From Promethearchaeota archaeon (lineage in GTDB: Archaea; Asgardarchaeota; Lokiarchaeia; Sigynarchaeales; SOKP01), in contig SDNV01000079.1 in the NCBI GenBank assembly GCA_004524515.1, positions 1 to 13,172 of the forward strand: a DNA stretch of 13,172 bases, read 5' to 3'. Within the stretch, counting starts at the first letter, position 1. Each line of letters opens with the position of its first letter. Shown in pieces: positions 5,538 through 13,114 of the stretch. The translations under genes and the position numbers were made by a program. The notes beneath the pieces were generated by a model. It saw only the letters and a program-made list of their open reading frames with translations, did not search any database and was not told the origin of the DNA.

Positions 5538-6929
5538 CTAATTGAAATCTTTAAGTGCTAAATTAATCCTTTTTACAAATTCTGGTATTTTCTCGAGGTC
5601 TATGGAACAATATGCTATTCTGATTCCATTTATATTTTCAGTTGGCTTTTCGATTGGAATGACTCCCACTTTATACTTCTTTAAAAGATGATCCGCAAAT
5701 TCTGATGCTTTAACTTTATTTGGATTGAGATTAGCAAAAATAAAAAACCCTCCTGAGTTAGGATCTACCGTAATATTGGGATTATCTATTTTATTTAATT
5801 CCGAATTTATTTTTTCATATCTAAGTGCGAGAAGATTTTTCACTTTATTTCGCATATCTAAAATTTGTTCCATAGTATTGTCTTCAAAAATCTTTTGTGT
5901 AAGTGTTTGGTAAAAATGATTACAATTCGAAACCGTGCTACGAGTGATACCTTCTAATTTATTATTGATTTCATTTTTTAGAATTTCTAAATCCTCCTCA
6001 TTTTTTACCCAATTAGGTTTTAATCCTAACGTGAAGAAACCTATTCGACCGCCGTATAATAGAAGTTCTTTAGTAATGCCATCTAATTTAACTGGGATAA
6101 TATTTTCCTCTAACTCATGTAAATCATAAAAAATTGATTTCTTTAGTACACTTTCTCTAAAAACATAAGGTTCATATGCATCATCAACTAAAACAATAAT
6201 TGGTTTCTCGGGATGGTGACTTTCTTCAAGCAAGTCAATTATTTGTTTGGTTTCTTTTAGAGAAGGAATATATCCTGTAGGATTATTTGGAAAATTTAAT
6301 ATTATTACAATTTTATTTTGAATTTTAGAGACTTCTTCAATAGCTTCTCTTAAACCTTGAATATTAATTTCATTGTCCTTAAAAAATTCAAAAGATTTAA
6401 TCTTTGCTCCTATGTTTTTTATGATGATATTATCATAGTTTCCCCATCTCTTATTTGGAGAGATAATATATTCACCAGGATTTAAAAACAATGAGCAACT
6501 TAAGAAAATTCCATTCGTAACACCTGATGTTATAATTGGTGTTGTTATATATTCCTCTAATCGAGATAACTTTTCGATATCTCTGGTCTTATCGTACTCC
6601 GATTTTTTTATTATCCAATTTTTCCAAGTTTCCCGGATTTCTGGTACTCCCGCAATCGCAGCATATGATACTATATCATTAATATTAATGCTTGTATATT
6701 TTTTTATATCTTTTAAATAGCAAGGAACCCATTCTGAAGTACCCCCATCTATAAAATCCTTTTCAAATCCATAAGCTGAACCAATCGTTCCTATTAATTC
6801 TGCCTCTTTTTTTGCCCTTCCCGACCAATAAAATATTCCATCTGGCAAAAAAATTCTTTTACCGAGGTCTGAAAAAGTCTTATATAACGGTGTGTTTATA
6901 ATGTATTTAAAATGCATTGAAATATCCAC
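5538..6929 (-). CDS. PLP-dependent class I/II aminotransferase
   Basis: A 463-residue fold-type I pyridoxal-phosphate enzyme. It shows the conserved NNPTG at 215-219, the D-x-A-Y segment at 249-252 (DDAY; Asp contacts the pyridine nitrogen and Tyr the cofactor O3'), and the probable Schiff-base lysine K287 in DGITKELLLYGGRIGF, with R295 in the usual cofactor-phosphate position. The C-terminal GIRIAY supplies the arginine expected to bind the substrate carboxylate. The serine normally found near the lysine (SxSK) is replaced by DGITK. Donor and acceptor cannot be assigned; aspartate/aromatic-type aminotransferase is the broad class, and a C-S lyase or decarboxylase relative is possible. The frame can start at GTG 6929, but an ATG at 6915-6917 is preceded by GTGGAT at suitable spacing and would give 459 residues. 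It is transcribed alone, divergently from the tail-anchored protein gene. Confidence 0.85.
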   Translation of the reverse strand: MDISMHFKYIINTPLYKTFSDLGKRIFLPDGIFYWSGRAKKEAELIGTIGSAYGFEKDFIDGGTSEWVPCYLKDIKKYTSININDIVSYAAIAGVPEIRETWKNWIIKKSEYDKTRDIEKLSRLEEYITTPIITSGVTNGIFLSCSLFLNPGEYIISPNKRWGNYDNIIIKNIGAKIKSFEFFKDNEINIQGLREAIEEVSKIQNKIVIILNFPNNPTGYIPSLKETKQIIDLLEESHHPEKPIIVLVDDAYEPYVFRESVLKKSIFYDLHELEENIIPVKLDGITKELLLYGGRIGFFTLGLKPNWVKNEEDLEILKNEINNKLEGITRSTVSNCNHFYQTLTQKIFEDNTMEQILDMRNKVKNLLALRYEKINSELNKIDNPNITVDPNSGGFFIFANLNPNKVKASEFADHLLKKYKVGVIPIEKPTENINGIRIAYCSIDLEKIPEFVKRINLALKDFN

Positions 6930-6971
6930 TTATTAGCTAATTTTTTTTTAAATTATTCAAATTCTTTCTAA

Positions 6972-6989
6972 TTTATGATTTTTATGATT
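6972..6989. repeat. Tandem 9-base repeat in the divergent promoter region
   Basis: TTTATGATT occurs twice in direct succession in the 117-base gap between the divergently transcribed aminotransferase and tail-anchored protein genes. The location suits a regulator-binding site or overlapping promoter elements for both directions; chance is also possible in AT-rich DNA. Confidence 0.4.
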
Positions 6990-7046
6990 TAAAAGTTTAC
7001 TTAAATTCAGTTAAATAGAAATATGAGAAAAAACATATAAAAAAAT

Positions 7047-7514
7047 ATGAGCAACCAAAATAATTCAGATAAGAAAAAAGAGAATCCCTTTTTGAAGGGG
7101 TGGAACGATTTTATATCTGGTATTAAAGACGGATATGATAATTTTCAAAAGAATTTAGAAGATCAGACCAAAAAATCCATAGAAGATTGGGAAAAAAGTC
7201 AAAAAAATGTAGAAAGTTTTTTTAATAAAATGGGTGAAAATTTTAACTCTCAAATTAAAAAATGGAGTGATGACGCGCAAAAAATTCAAATAGAAAATCA
7301 GCAACAATGGGATGCCCAAACGGCAAAAATTAAACAAGATATGGAAAAGTGGCAAAATGAGACCCGAAAAGATTGGAAAGATGGTGTGAAACAATGGAAT
7401 CGAGGAATGATAAAAGGGGCCTATACATTTCTAATAATAATGGTTCCTGTAATTATAGTATTAGTTTTAGTCATCTGGGTTATAACGCAATTCTTAAATT
7501 TAGTGCCTGGATAA
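7047..7514 (+). CDS. Tail-anchored amphipathic/coiled-coil membrane protein
   Basis: A 155-residue protein of unknown function. Residues 1-118 are hydrophilic, Lys/Glu/Gln/Asn-rich and probably one long amphipathic helix or coiled coil. Residues 124-150 form a single strongly hydrophobic helix at the C-terminus, so it should be tail-anchored with its bulk in the cytosol. Tryptophans at 73, 88, 102, 110 and 117 are 15, 14, 8 and 7 residues apart, a near-heptad spacing that would line one face of the helix with Trp. The pattern recalls membrane-hugging apolipoprotein-like helices. An ATG 24 bases upstream (7023) is in frame but blocked by a TAA, so 7047 is the first usable start; no clear ribosome-binding site is present. 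It is flanked by its own T-run and is divergent from the aminotransferase. Confidence 0.72.
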   Translation: MSNQNNSDKKKENPFLKGWNDFISGIKDGYDNFQKNLEDQTKKSIEDWEKSQKNVESFFNKMGENFNSQIKKWSDDAQKIQIENQQQWDAQTAKIKQDMEKWQNETRKDWKDGVKQWNRGMIKGAYTFLIIMVPVIIVLVLVIWVITQFLNLVPG

Positions 7515-7548
7515 ATTATTCATTTTTACCTTTTTAAAAAATGTTCCA

Positions 7549-7555
7549 TTTTTTT
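7549..7555 (+). terminator. T-run terminator after the tail-anchored protein gene
   Basis: Seven T residues lie 34 bases after the stop, with two shorter T5 runs (7523-7527 and 7531-7535) just before. This suits archaeal T-tract termination. Confidence 0.42.
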
Positions 7556-7575
7556 CCCAAATAAAAAAGACTAAA

Positions 7576-7619
7576 TTTTATATTATTTTAGTTGAATTAT
7601 ATTCTAATTTTTAAATTAG
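7576..7619 (+). promoter_or_regulatory. Candidate promoter and palindrome ahead of the glutamate 5-kinase gene
   Basis: TTTTATATT (7576-7584) is a TATA-like element 57 bases before the ATG. CTAATTT (7604-7610) and AAATTAG (7613-7619) form a perfect 7-base inverted repeat with a 2-base spacer. It covers the expected transcription start and ends 13 bases before the start codon, so it could be an operator. Its AT-only core makes a chance palindrome possible. Confidence 0.37.
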
Positions 7620-7632
7620 TTGATTTAACTTC

Positions 7633-8424
7633 ATGAGAACATTCCCTTCTGAGATTAAAAAAATAGTGATCAAAATTAGTACCCAAATGATCACTGATGG
7701 AGTTGCCGAGATATTTTATGATAAAGTTAGAGCTTTTGTTAAAGAAGTATCAGATTTGATTAATGAAGGATATTCTATAATTTTAGTAAGTAGTGGAGCT
7801 ATAGGTTGTGGACTCGCTAAACTTGGTCTTAAATCGCGTCCCAAAGAATATAAAAAACTTCAAGCATTAGCTTCTGTAGGGCAGATTCATTTGATGAGGT
7901 TATATCAACAAGAATTTGAGAAATATGGATTACATATTGGACAAATCTTACTGTCAGCAGATGATACAAAAGATTCAACAAGGAAATCAAACGTTAGGAA
8001 TACATTAGAAGTGTTATTAGAGAAGGGAATTGTGCCTGTAATTAATGAAAATGACTCAGTCGCAATTGAGGAATTAAGTTATGGCGACAATGATACACTT
8101 TCAGCGTTAGTCTCCATTTTATTATATGTGGATCTTCTCATAATTTTAACTGATGTTGAAGGTTTATATAACAAAAACCCTAAAATCCATGCTAATAGTA
8201 AAATCATTAGACAGGTTGATAAAATTACAGAAAATCTAGAAAAATTAGCAGAAGATATAGATGGAAAAGTAACATTTGGGGGAATGAAATCAAAAATTCA
8301 AGCTGTTAAAAAGACAACTACAGTGGGTATACCAGCAATTATCACATCATTTAATAATAGTAATATTTTAGAGAAAATACTGAAAGGTGAAGAATTAGGA
8401 ACTTATTTTGTTGCCCAAAAATAA
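7633..8424 (+). CDS. proB: Glutamate 5-kinase
   Basis: A 263-residue amino-acid-kinase-family enzyme that phosphorylates L-glutamate to gamma-glutamyl phosphate, the first step of proline synthesis. Diagnostic segments are present in order: VSSGAIGCGL (52-61), RNTLEVLLEKGIVPVINEND (122-141), YGDNDTLSALV (150-160; the family has FGDND), LTDVEGLYNKNP (172-183) and FGGMKSKIQAV (215-225). The protein ends after the kinase domain and lacks the C-terminal PUA domain of the bacterial E. coli-type enzyme, which is also true of many shorter versions. The usual N-terminal VVKxGSS is altered to VIKISTQ (residues 12-18), so the phosphate-binding glycine is not obvious. No gamma-glutamyl phosphate reductase (proA) or pyrroline-5-carboxylate reductase (proC) lies in the window. 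The ATG at 7633 gives the expected N-terminus. No strong terminator follows. Confidence 0.9.
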   Translation: MRTFPSEIKKIVIKISTQMITDGVAEIFYDKVRAFVKEVSDLINEGYSIILVSSGAIGCGLAKLGLKSRPKEYKKLQALASVGQIHLMRLYQQEFEKYGLHIGQILLSADDTKDSTRKSNVRNTLEVLLEKGIVPVINENDSVAIEELSYGDNDTLSALVSILLYVDLLIILTDVEGLYNKNPKIHANSKIIRQVDKITENLEKLAEDIDGKVTFGGMKSKIQAVKKTTTVGIPAIITSFNNSNILEKILKGEELGTYFVAQK

Positions 8425-8516
8425 AGATTCAAAGTAAAAAAAATTCCCCGAGATACTATTTTTAAACAAGGTTAAAAAATAAATAGCATTTAACATACCT
8501 TTTATCTTAGTGATTT

Positions 8517-11500
8517 ATGATATTTAATTTGTGTTGGATTCCAGAATTTTCCTTTATTGAAAATAAAATTAGAAATCCTTTCAATTTAAATAAGAGCTTA
8601 GATTTTGTGCAAAAAGCCATTAAGGATGGCGAAATTTATCAATCAAGTGAAACTTTATTTTGGACGCTTTTGTTATGTTATCAATTAGAGAAAATTAATC
8701 TCATAAATGTAGATTCAGTTAAGAAATTTATTTTAGAATTAAAACATCCGGATGGAGGGTATAAATTTTCAAAAGATCTTGATGAACCCGATACTTGGAC
8801 TACTTTTTATTGTATTGCTAACTTGAAATTATTAAAACTTAACGAGATTATTGACAATAAGGACATTGAATTTATTATTAATTCTCAAGTTTCTACTTCG
8901 GGAGGAGAAGGCGGTTTTATCCATTGTCAATCTAAAAATTGTGTGATCGGATGTGGTGGAAAAACCTCCATCGCATCAAGTTTTTTTGCTCTTTCTACTT
9001 TATATTTACTGGGAAAATTAGGTACCATTAACAGAGAAACGGCATATAACTTTCTTAAAAAAAAACCTCATGATGATATTGAATTAATTTATCAAATTTT
9101 AAGTTTGAAGATAATAAATGAAGACGAAGTTGTGGAGTTAGAAAAATATAATTCAATTATTTCAATTTGGCACATACCGGAAGGGGGAATTAATAAACAA
9201 TTTCCCTCAATGCATTCTACCTTTTGGACCATTATTTGTCTTGGTTTATTAGAAAAATTGGATTTAATTGATTTTGGAAGGATGTTTGATTTCTTAAAAA
9301 ATATGCAACAGGAAAATGGCGGATTTACAGAACAATATACTGGAATTAGTTCAACTCAACAAAACCTATTAAGTACAGTTTTGGGTCTTATTTGTATATA
9401 TTTTGTTTGGGATAGACTTATTGATTTAATTGAAAATGAAATTTTGTCAAGAACCCAGGAAATGGATAATATCTATTTTTCCCCAATTGGTAAAAAATTT
9501 TCCGTTTCTCCCAAATTAGCGAAAGATTTAGCCATCTGGATGAGTTCTAATGGTCTAATCAATGGTTTAATATTTAGTACAAAATCCCATTTTGAAGAAT
9601 ATTATGATGAACAAAATACTATTGCTCAAGATATTATTAAAAATATAGTAAAATTTATTAAATCTAATCCCGATAAACAACACCTTGACTTAAATGAATT
9701 TAGTAAAAAATTTGACTTCACTAATGCATTAGAACGGGTAAAAATAGTCATTAACGATTTGATTATTAATGAATATTTAATAGGTAATATAAAATCAATT
9801 AAAAAGAAATATATCCTAGAAAATTTTTTAATCCTTGAAGAGCATATCCATCCAGTCAAGCAAGTTCCATATAAGGAAATAATGGCAGAAAAAAAAACCG
9901 TTAAACAAGCTAAATTTGAATTATTGACTATTCAAACAGAATTAAATAATATGTTAAAGAATGGTTCAGAGATTATTGAATTATTAATAGAAGAAGAACA
10001 AACCCCCGAAGCCCGAGCAAAATTAGCCCAAATTCATAAGTCCAGCGAATCAAGGATTAAGGATTTTGAAAATATGCATACACATATTAATACTAAACAT
10101 AAATTTATCAAATCTGAATTGTTGGATAAACGATTTAAACAAATTTGGCCACCTATCAAAAGCTCATTTGAAGAAGATCTTTCATCTATAAAATCTCAAT
10201 TAGAAGAAAAAATTAAGGAAAAAGAAGAATTTGTCAAAAAAAGAACTGAGGATGCAGAAGATCGAGAGGCGCAAAAAAAATTAGAGAATTATTTAAATGA
10301 AAATATTGAAAAAATAAATCAAAATCAGTTAGAAACTCTAGAGTTTTTTTCACAAAATTTCTCAAATCACAAATCAATAGAAGAATTATTACATAAAAGC
10401 TTAGATCGAATTAGGAATATTGATTCTACAATGAATTCCCAAATATCAGAACTCTATTCCCAACTCCATTTTGATAAATATAGAGAAGAATTTGACCAAA
10501 TTACATCAACTTGGAAGGAGAAAAAAGAAAAATCAGAGGAAAAATTTAGTATTTATAAAAAAATAATTGAAAAACGGGAAGATTTAGAAAAACTTATAAG
10601 TTTAGGAGCCTCAGAACTCCAAGATCTCTCCAATGAGAAAAATAATTTAATCTCTAACTTGCTTAATGAGAATAGACTTGAAGAAAGCGCAATTTCTCTA
10701 AATGATAACATCAAACTGTTCAATCAAGCTCTTTCTAAACAATATGAAAATTTTAATGACATAGTTAATGAAATTAATAACCAATTTGAAATTTTTCCAG
10801 ATTTTTCTAATGATTTAATACAAAAGTGGAATCAAACATTAAAAAATGAGGAGAATAACTGGAATAATAAAGTGTTAGAATTAAAGAATAAACTTCATTT
10901 AAAACTGGAACTAGCACGCAAAGATGAATTAAACAAAGATTTAAATGAGAACATACAAGAGATTGAAAAATTAATAGAAAATATGACAAACAGCATTTCG
11001 GATTTGATAGAAAAAAAAAAATTAACAACTGCGGAAAACAAAATTAGGGAGAATTACTTAGAAACAGAACAAAAAATAAAAAAATACGATCAAGAATTAA
11101 TAAAATTCATAAAATCAGCCACAACTGAATTTAAGGATTTTATTCAAACCGTAAGTGATATTACTGAAGAGTGGGATAAAAATAAAGATACATTAATTCA
11201 TTCATTAAATAAAATTAAAGACCAATTAGAAAGTAAACTTGATAAAGCAAACTCAGAAGAGAAACAAGAAGAATTACGTGAAAAAATTAACTCTGAATTA
11301 TCCAGTTTCGAAAATAAAATTAATCAATTAGAATTAAAATATAACTTAATTCTTAAATCCAGAAAAAATTTAGAGGAAAATGAACTTAATTTTCAAACTG
11401 AACATTCTCAGATTACCAATTCTTTGAAATCGCTGGATATTCAAATAAAAAATTATATCAAAATTGCTTCCAAAGACTTTAACGCATTCAATGAAATTAG

Positions 11501-12257
11501 TTTAAATGAGGAAGATTTTTGGGATAGTGCTAGAAACACTATTGAAAAAAAACTTGAATATGTATTCAATAAAATTAGCGAAGATTTTTTTATTAATAAC
11601 GTTCAATTTATTGTAAGTGCATTTAAGGGGAGAAAAATTGATATAAATTACCTCTCAAAAGTAATGAAAATTAAACCAAAACAGTTAAAGTTGAAATTGA
11701 TCACTTTAGTTTCAAATTCAAAGTTAGATGGTGAATTAGACTCTAGTACCGATACTTTTACTTTAACTGATGGAGTTGCTCATGAGGGAGTTCCTCTTAA
11801 AACGATTGAATCTTCTGAACACGATGTTGAACCAGACGAGGAAGACATTATCAAACAAGATATCTTAAATATGCGATACTTAATGGTAATACATTATCGA
11901 GTAGGAGCATCCGTATACTCTAGAAAATTAGGGCATTGGAAAATGGATTCTGACATGATTGGTGGATTTTTAACTGCCATGCAAGATTTTAGCGCAGAAA
12001 TAAAAAAAAGAAATGTTCCCATGAAGAGAATGGAATATAAAGAATTTGAAATATTAATTGAACAGGGAAAATATGTTTTCGCGGCACTTTTTATTGATGG
12101 AAAAGAAACCAATTGGATTCGTGATAAATTGCGATCCTACGTGAAAAAATTTGAAAAATATTTCGAATCAAATCTAAAGCAATGGCAAGGAGAATTAAGG
12201 GTCTTTAGTAATTCAGGTTTTTTAGTTGATGATGTTTTTGAACTATATCGAGTTTGA
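8517..12257 (+). CDS. Giant multidomain protein: prenyltransferase-beta-like toroid, winged helices, long coiled coil, longin-like C-terminus
   Basis: A 1246-residue protein of unknown function. Residues ~25-300 contain repeated GG-turn plus helix units (HPDGGYKF 77-84, GEGGFIHC 130-137, PEGGINKQF 221-229, ENGGFTEQY 266-274) typical of the alpha/alpha toroid of protein prenyltransferase beta subunits and related terpene cyclases. The D-x-C...H zinc ligands of farnesyltransferase beta are not evident, but H136, C137, C142 and C146 form a local cluster. Residues ~365-435 (LDLNEFSKKFDF...YLIGNI) look like a winged helix. Residues ~455-1000 are nearly continuous coiled coil. Residues ~1039-1085 (IDINYLSKVMKI...KLDGELD) match the pattern of a PCI-type winged helix, and ~1119-1246 resembles a longin-like fold: two strands, helix, three strands, two helices. 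There is no signal peptide or membrane helix. The frame is intact throughout. GTGAT lies just before the ATG. The next gene follows after 39 bases. Domain calls come from pattern reading only. Confidence 0.72.
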   Translation: MIFNLCWIPEFSFIENKIRNPFNLNKSLDFVQKAIKDGEIYQSSETLFWTLLLCYQLEKINLINVDSVKKFILELKHPDGGYKFSKDLDEPDTWTTFYCIANLKLLKLNEIIDNKDIEFIINSQVSTSGGEGGFIHCQSKNCVIGCGGKTSIASSFFALSTLYLLGKLGTINRETAYNFLKKKPHDDIELIYQILSLKIINEDEVVELEKYNSIISIWHIPEGGINKQFPSMHSTFWTIICLGLLEKLDLIDFGRMFDFLKNMQQENGGFTEQYTGISSTQQNLLSTVLGLICIYFVWDRLIDLIENEILSRTQEMDNIYFSPIGKKFSVSPKLAKDLAIWMSSNGLINGLIFSTKSHFEEYYDEQNTIAQDIIKNIVKFIKSNPDKQHLDLNEFSKKFDFTNALERVKIVINDLIINEYLIGNIKSIKKKYILENFLILEEHIHPVKQVPYKEIMAEKKTVKQAKFELLTIQTELNNMLKNGSEIIELLIEEEQTPEARAKLAQIHKSSESRIKDFENMHTHINTKHKFIKSELLDKRFKQIWPPIKSSFEEDLSSIKSQLEEKIKEKEEFVKKRTEDAEDREAQKKLENYLNENIEKINQNQLETLEFFSQNFSNHKSIEELLHKSLDRIRNIDSTMNSQISELYSQLHFDKYREEFDQITSTWKEKKEKSEEKFSIYKKIIEKREDLEKLISLGASELQDLSNEKNNLISNLLNENRLEESAISLNDNIKLFNQALSKQYENFNDIVNEINNQFEIFPDFSNDLIQKWNQTLKNEENNWNNKVLELKNKLHLKLELARKDELNKDLNENIQEIEKLIENMTNSISDLIEKKKLTTAENKIRENYLETEQKIKKYDQELIKFIKSATTEFKDFIQTVSDITEEWDKNKDTLIHSLNKIKDQLESKLDKANSEEKQEELREKINSELSSFENKINQLELKYNLILKSRKNLEENELNFQTEHSQITNSLKSLDIQIKNYIKIASKDFNAFNEISLNEEDFWDSARNTIEKKLEYVFNKISEDFFINNVQFIVSAFKGRKIDINYLSKVMKIKPKQLKLKLITLVSNSKLDGELDSSTDTFTLTDGVAHEGVPLKTIESSEHDVEPDEEDIIKQDILNMRYLMVIHYRVGASVYSRKLGHWKMDSDMIGGFLTAMQDFSAEIKKRNVPMKRMEYKEFEILIEQGKYVFAALFIDGKETNWIRDKLRSYVKKFEKYFESNLKQWQGELRVFSNSGFLVDDVFELYRV

Positions 12258-12280
12258 TTTTAATATTTAAAAAATCTCTA

Positions 12281-12285
12281 AGGTG
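12281..12285 (+). promoter_or_regulatory. Ribosome-binding site of the ATC-hydrolase-like gene
   Basis: AGGTG ends 11 bases before the ATG at 12297, in the 39-base gap after the giant gene. The spacing is a little long but acceptable. With no promoter or T-run visible in the gap, it suggests translation from a shared transcript. Confidence 0.42.
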
Positions 12286-12296
12286 TAAATTAAATA

Positions 12297-13034
12297 ATGT
12301 CTGCAAAAATTGTTAATGATTATTATTTTAAGAGAAGAGGAAAATTGATAAAAAATTTTGATAACCGCTTAGAAATTTTAAGAGACTTACTTACGAGAAA
12401 ATTTAATATTTCAAAAATTGAAGATATTTTAAGTCAGATAAAAGCAGAATTTGAGAAATTAATTCCAGAAATCCCATATATTGGAGGTCAAAAAAATCCT
12501 ATGACCACCCACCTTATCGGTGGAATTTATGATCTTGCGATATTTCGAATTTTAGAAAAAGAAGGATTTAAGTTTAGTGAAATAGGGAAATTATTTTACG
12601 AATATTGTGACTTAAGTAATAAAATTAGAAAAAAGGGGCTAGAAAAAATTGGTAAAGATCCGAGTCAATATCCCTTTGAACCAGAATACATGGAAATGAC
12701 TAAAAAAATGTGTGAAACATCAAAAATAAGGACCTATCCCGATGACTGGATAATGGATTATGTAGAAGGTGATAATAAAACCTTCGATTGGGGGTTTGAT
12801 TTCTATCAATGTGGTATTCATAAGGTTTATAAACGTTTGGATGCCGAAAAATATACTCCTTTTGTTTGCTTATCAGATTTCTCTGAAGCAAATATCTTAG
12901 GTTTTGGTTTTACTCGTACTCAGACGCTTGGATGTGGAGACCCCATTTGCGATCATAGATACGTAAAAAATTATAAAACACCTCGAGCATGGCCACCAGA
13001 TAACATAGAAGAGTTCAAGCTCAAATTAGATTAA
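12297..13034 (+). CDS. L-2-amino-thiazoline-4-carboxylic acid hydrolase family protein
   Basis: A 245-residue soluble protein. The C-terminal half shows the signature of the ATC hydrolase family (named for a Pseudomonas enzyme that opens L-2-amino-thiazoline-4-carboxylate on the route to L-cysteine): FDFYQC at 167-172, CLSD at 191-194 and RTQTLGCGDPICDHRY at 207-222, with C172, C191, D194, C213, C218 and D219 as the probable functional residues. The N-terminal half (about 1-145) is mostly helical, with a GG-containing loop (YIGGQKNP, 61-68). Many family members in anaerobic archaea and bacteria have no tested substrate, so the reaction is not certain. It follows the giant coiled-coil gene by 39 bases and is probably co-transcribed with it. 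A hairpin and T-runs follow. Confidence 0.83.
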   Translation: MSAKIVNDYYFKRRGKLIKNFDNRLEILRDLLTRKFNISKIEDILSQIKAEFEKLIPEIPYIGGQKNPMTTHLIGGIYDLAIFRILEKEGFKFSEIGKLFYEYCDLSNKIRKKGLEKIGKDPSQYPFEPEYMEMTKKMCETSKIRTYPDDWIMDYVEGDNKTFDWGFDFYQCGIHKVYKRLDAEKYTPFVCLSDFSEANILGFGFTRTQTLGCGDPICDHRYVKNYKTPRAWPPDNIEEFKLKLD

Positions 13035-13060
13035 AATTACAAAATGTAATTCTGTTTTTT
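13035..13060 (+). terminator. Hairpin plus T6 terminator after the ATC-hydrolase-like gene
   Basis: AATTAC (13035-13040) and GTAATT (13046-13051) form a perfect 6-base stem with a 5-base loop, followed by T6 at 13055-13060 and another T6 at 13070-13075. It starts immediately after the stop codon. The T-runs alone would suit archaeal termination; the stem is weak. Confidence 0.5.
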
Positions 13061-13114
13061 AATAATTTATTTTTTCCTTAAGATTTATTCAAACAAAAAA
13101 GATTTAATGAAATC

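Noticed and set aside
5725..6129. Two short plus-strand open frames opposite the aminotransferase
   Set aside because: Both mirror codons of a gene with clear family motifs and have no independent support.
7023..7046. Earlier in-frame ATG for the tail-anchored protein
   Set aside because: A TAA follows four codons later, so translation from it cannot reach the protein.
8517..9430. Calling the giant protein's N-terminus an active protein farnesyl- or geranylgeranyltransferase beta subunit
   Set aside because: The toroid-like repeats are visible, but the D-x-C and downstream H zinc ligands could not be found, and no alpha subunit is encoded nearby.
9880..11520. SMC/Rad50-type ATPase identity for the coiled-coil section
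   Set aside because: No Walker A, signature or Walker B motif flanks the coiled coil; the ends are toroid-like and longin-like instead.
9660..11770. UFL1-like ufmylation ligase
   Set aside because: Winged helices beside a coiled coil recall UFL1, but the order and the added toroid and longin-like ends differ, and no UFM1, UBA5 or UFC1 relative is in the window.
9626..12112. Minus-strand open frames opposite the giant gene
   Set aside because: Short, hydrophobic translations are the usual antisense reading of lysine- and glutamate-rich coiled-coil codons. They carry no motif or start signal.
12700..12891. Minus-strand open frame opposite the ATC-hydrolase-like gene
   Set aside because: It overlaps the conserved C-terminal half of a recognisable family and has no support of its own.
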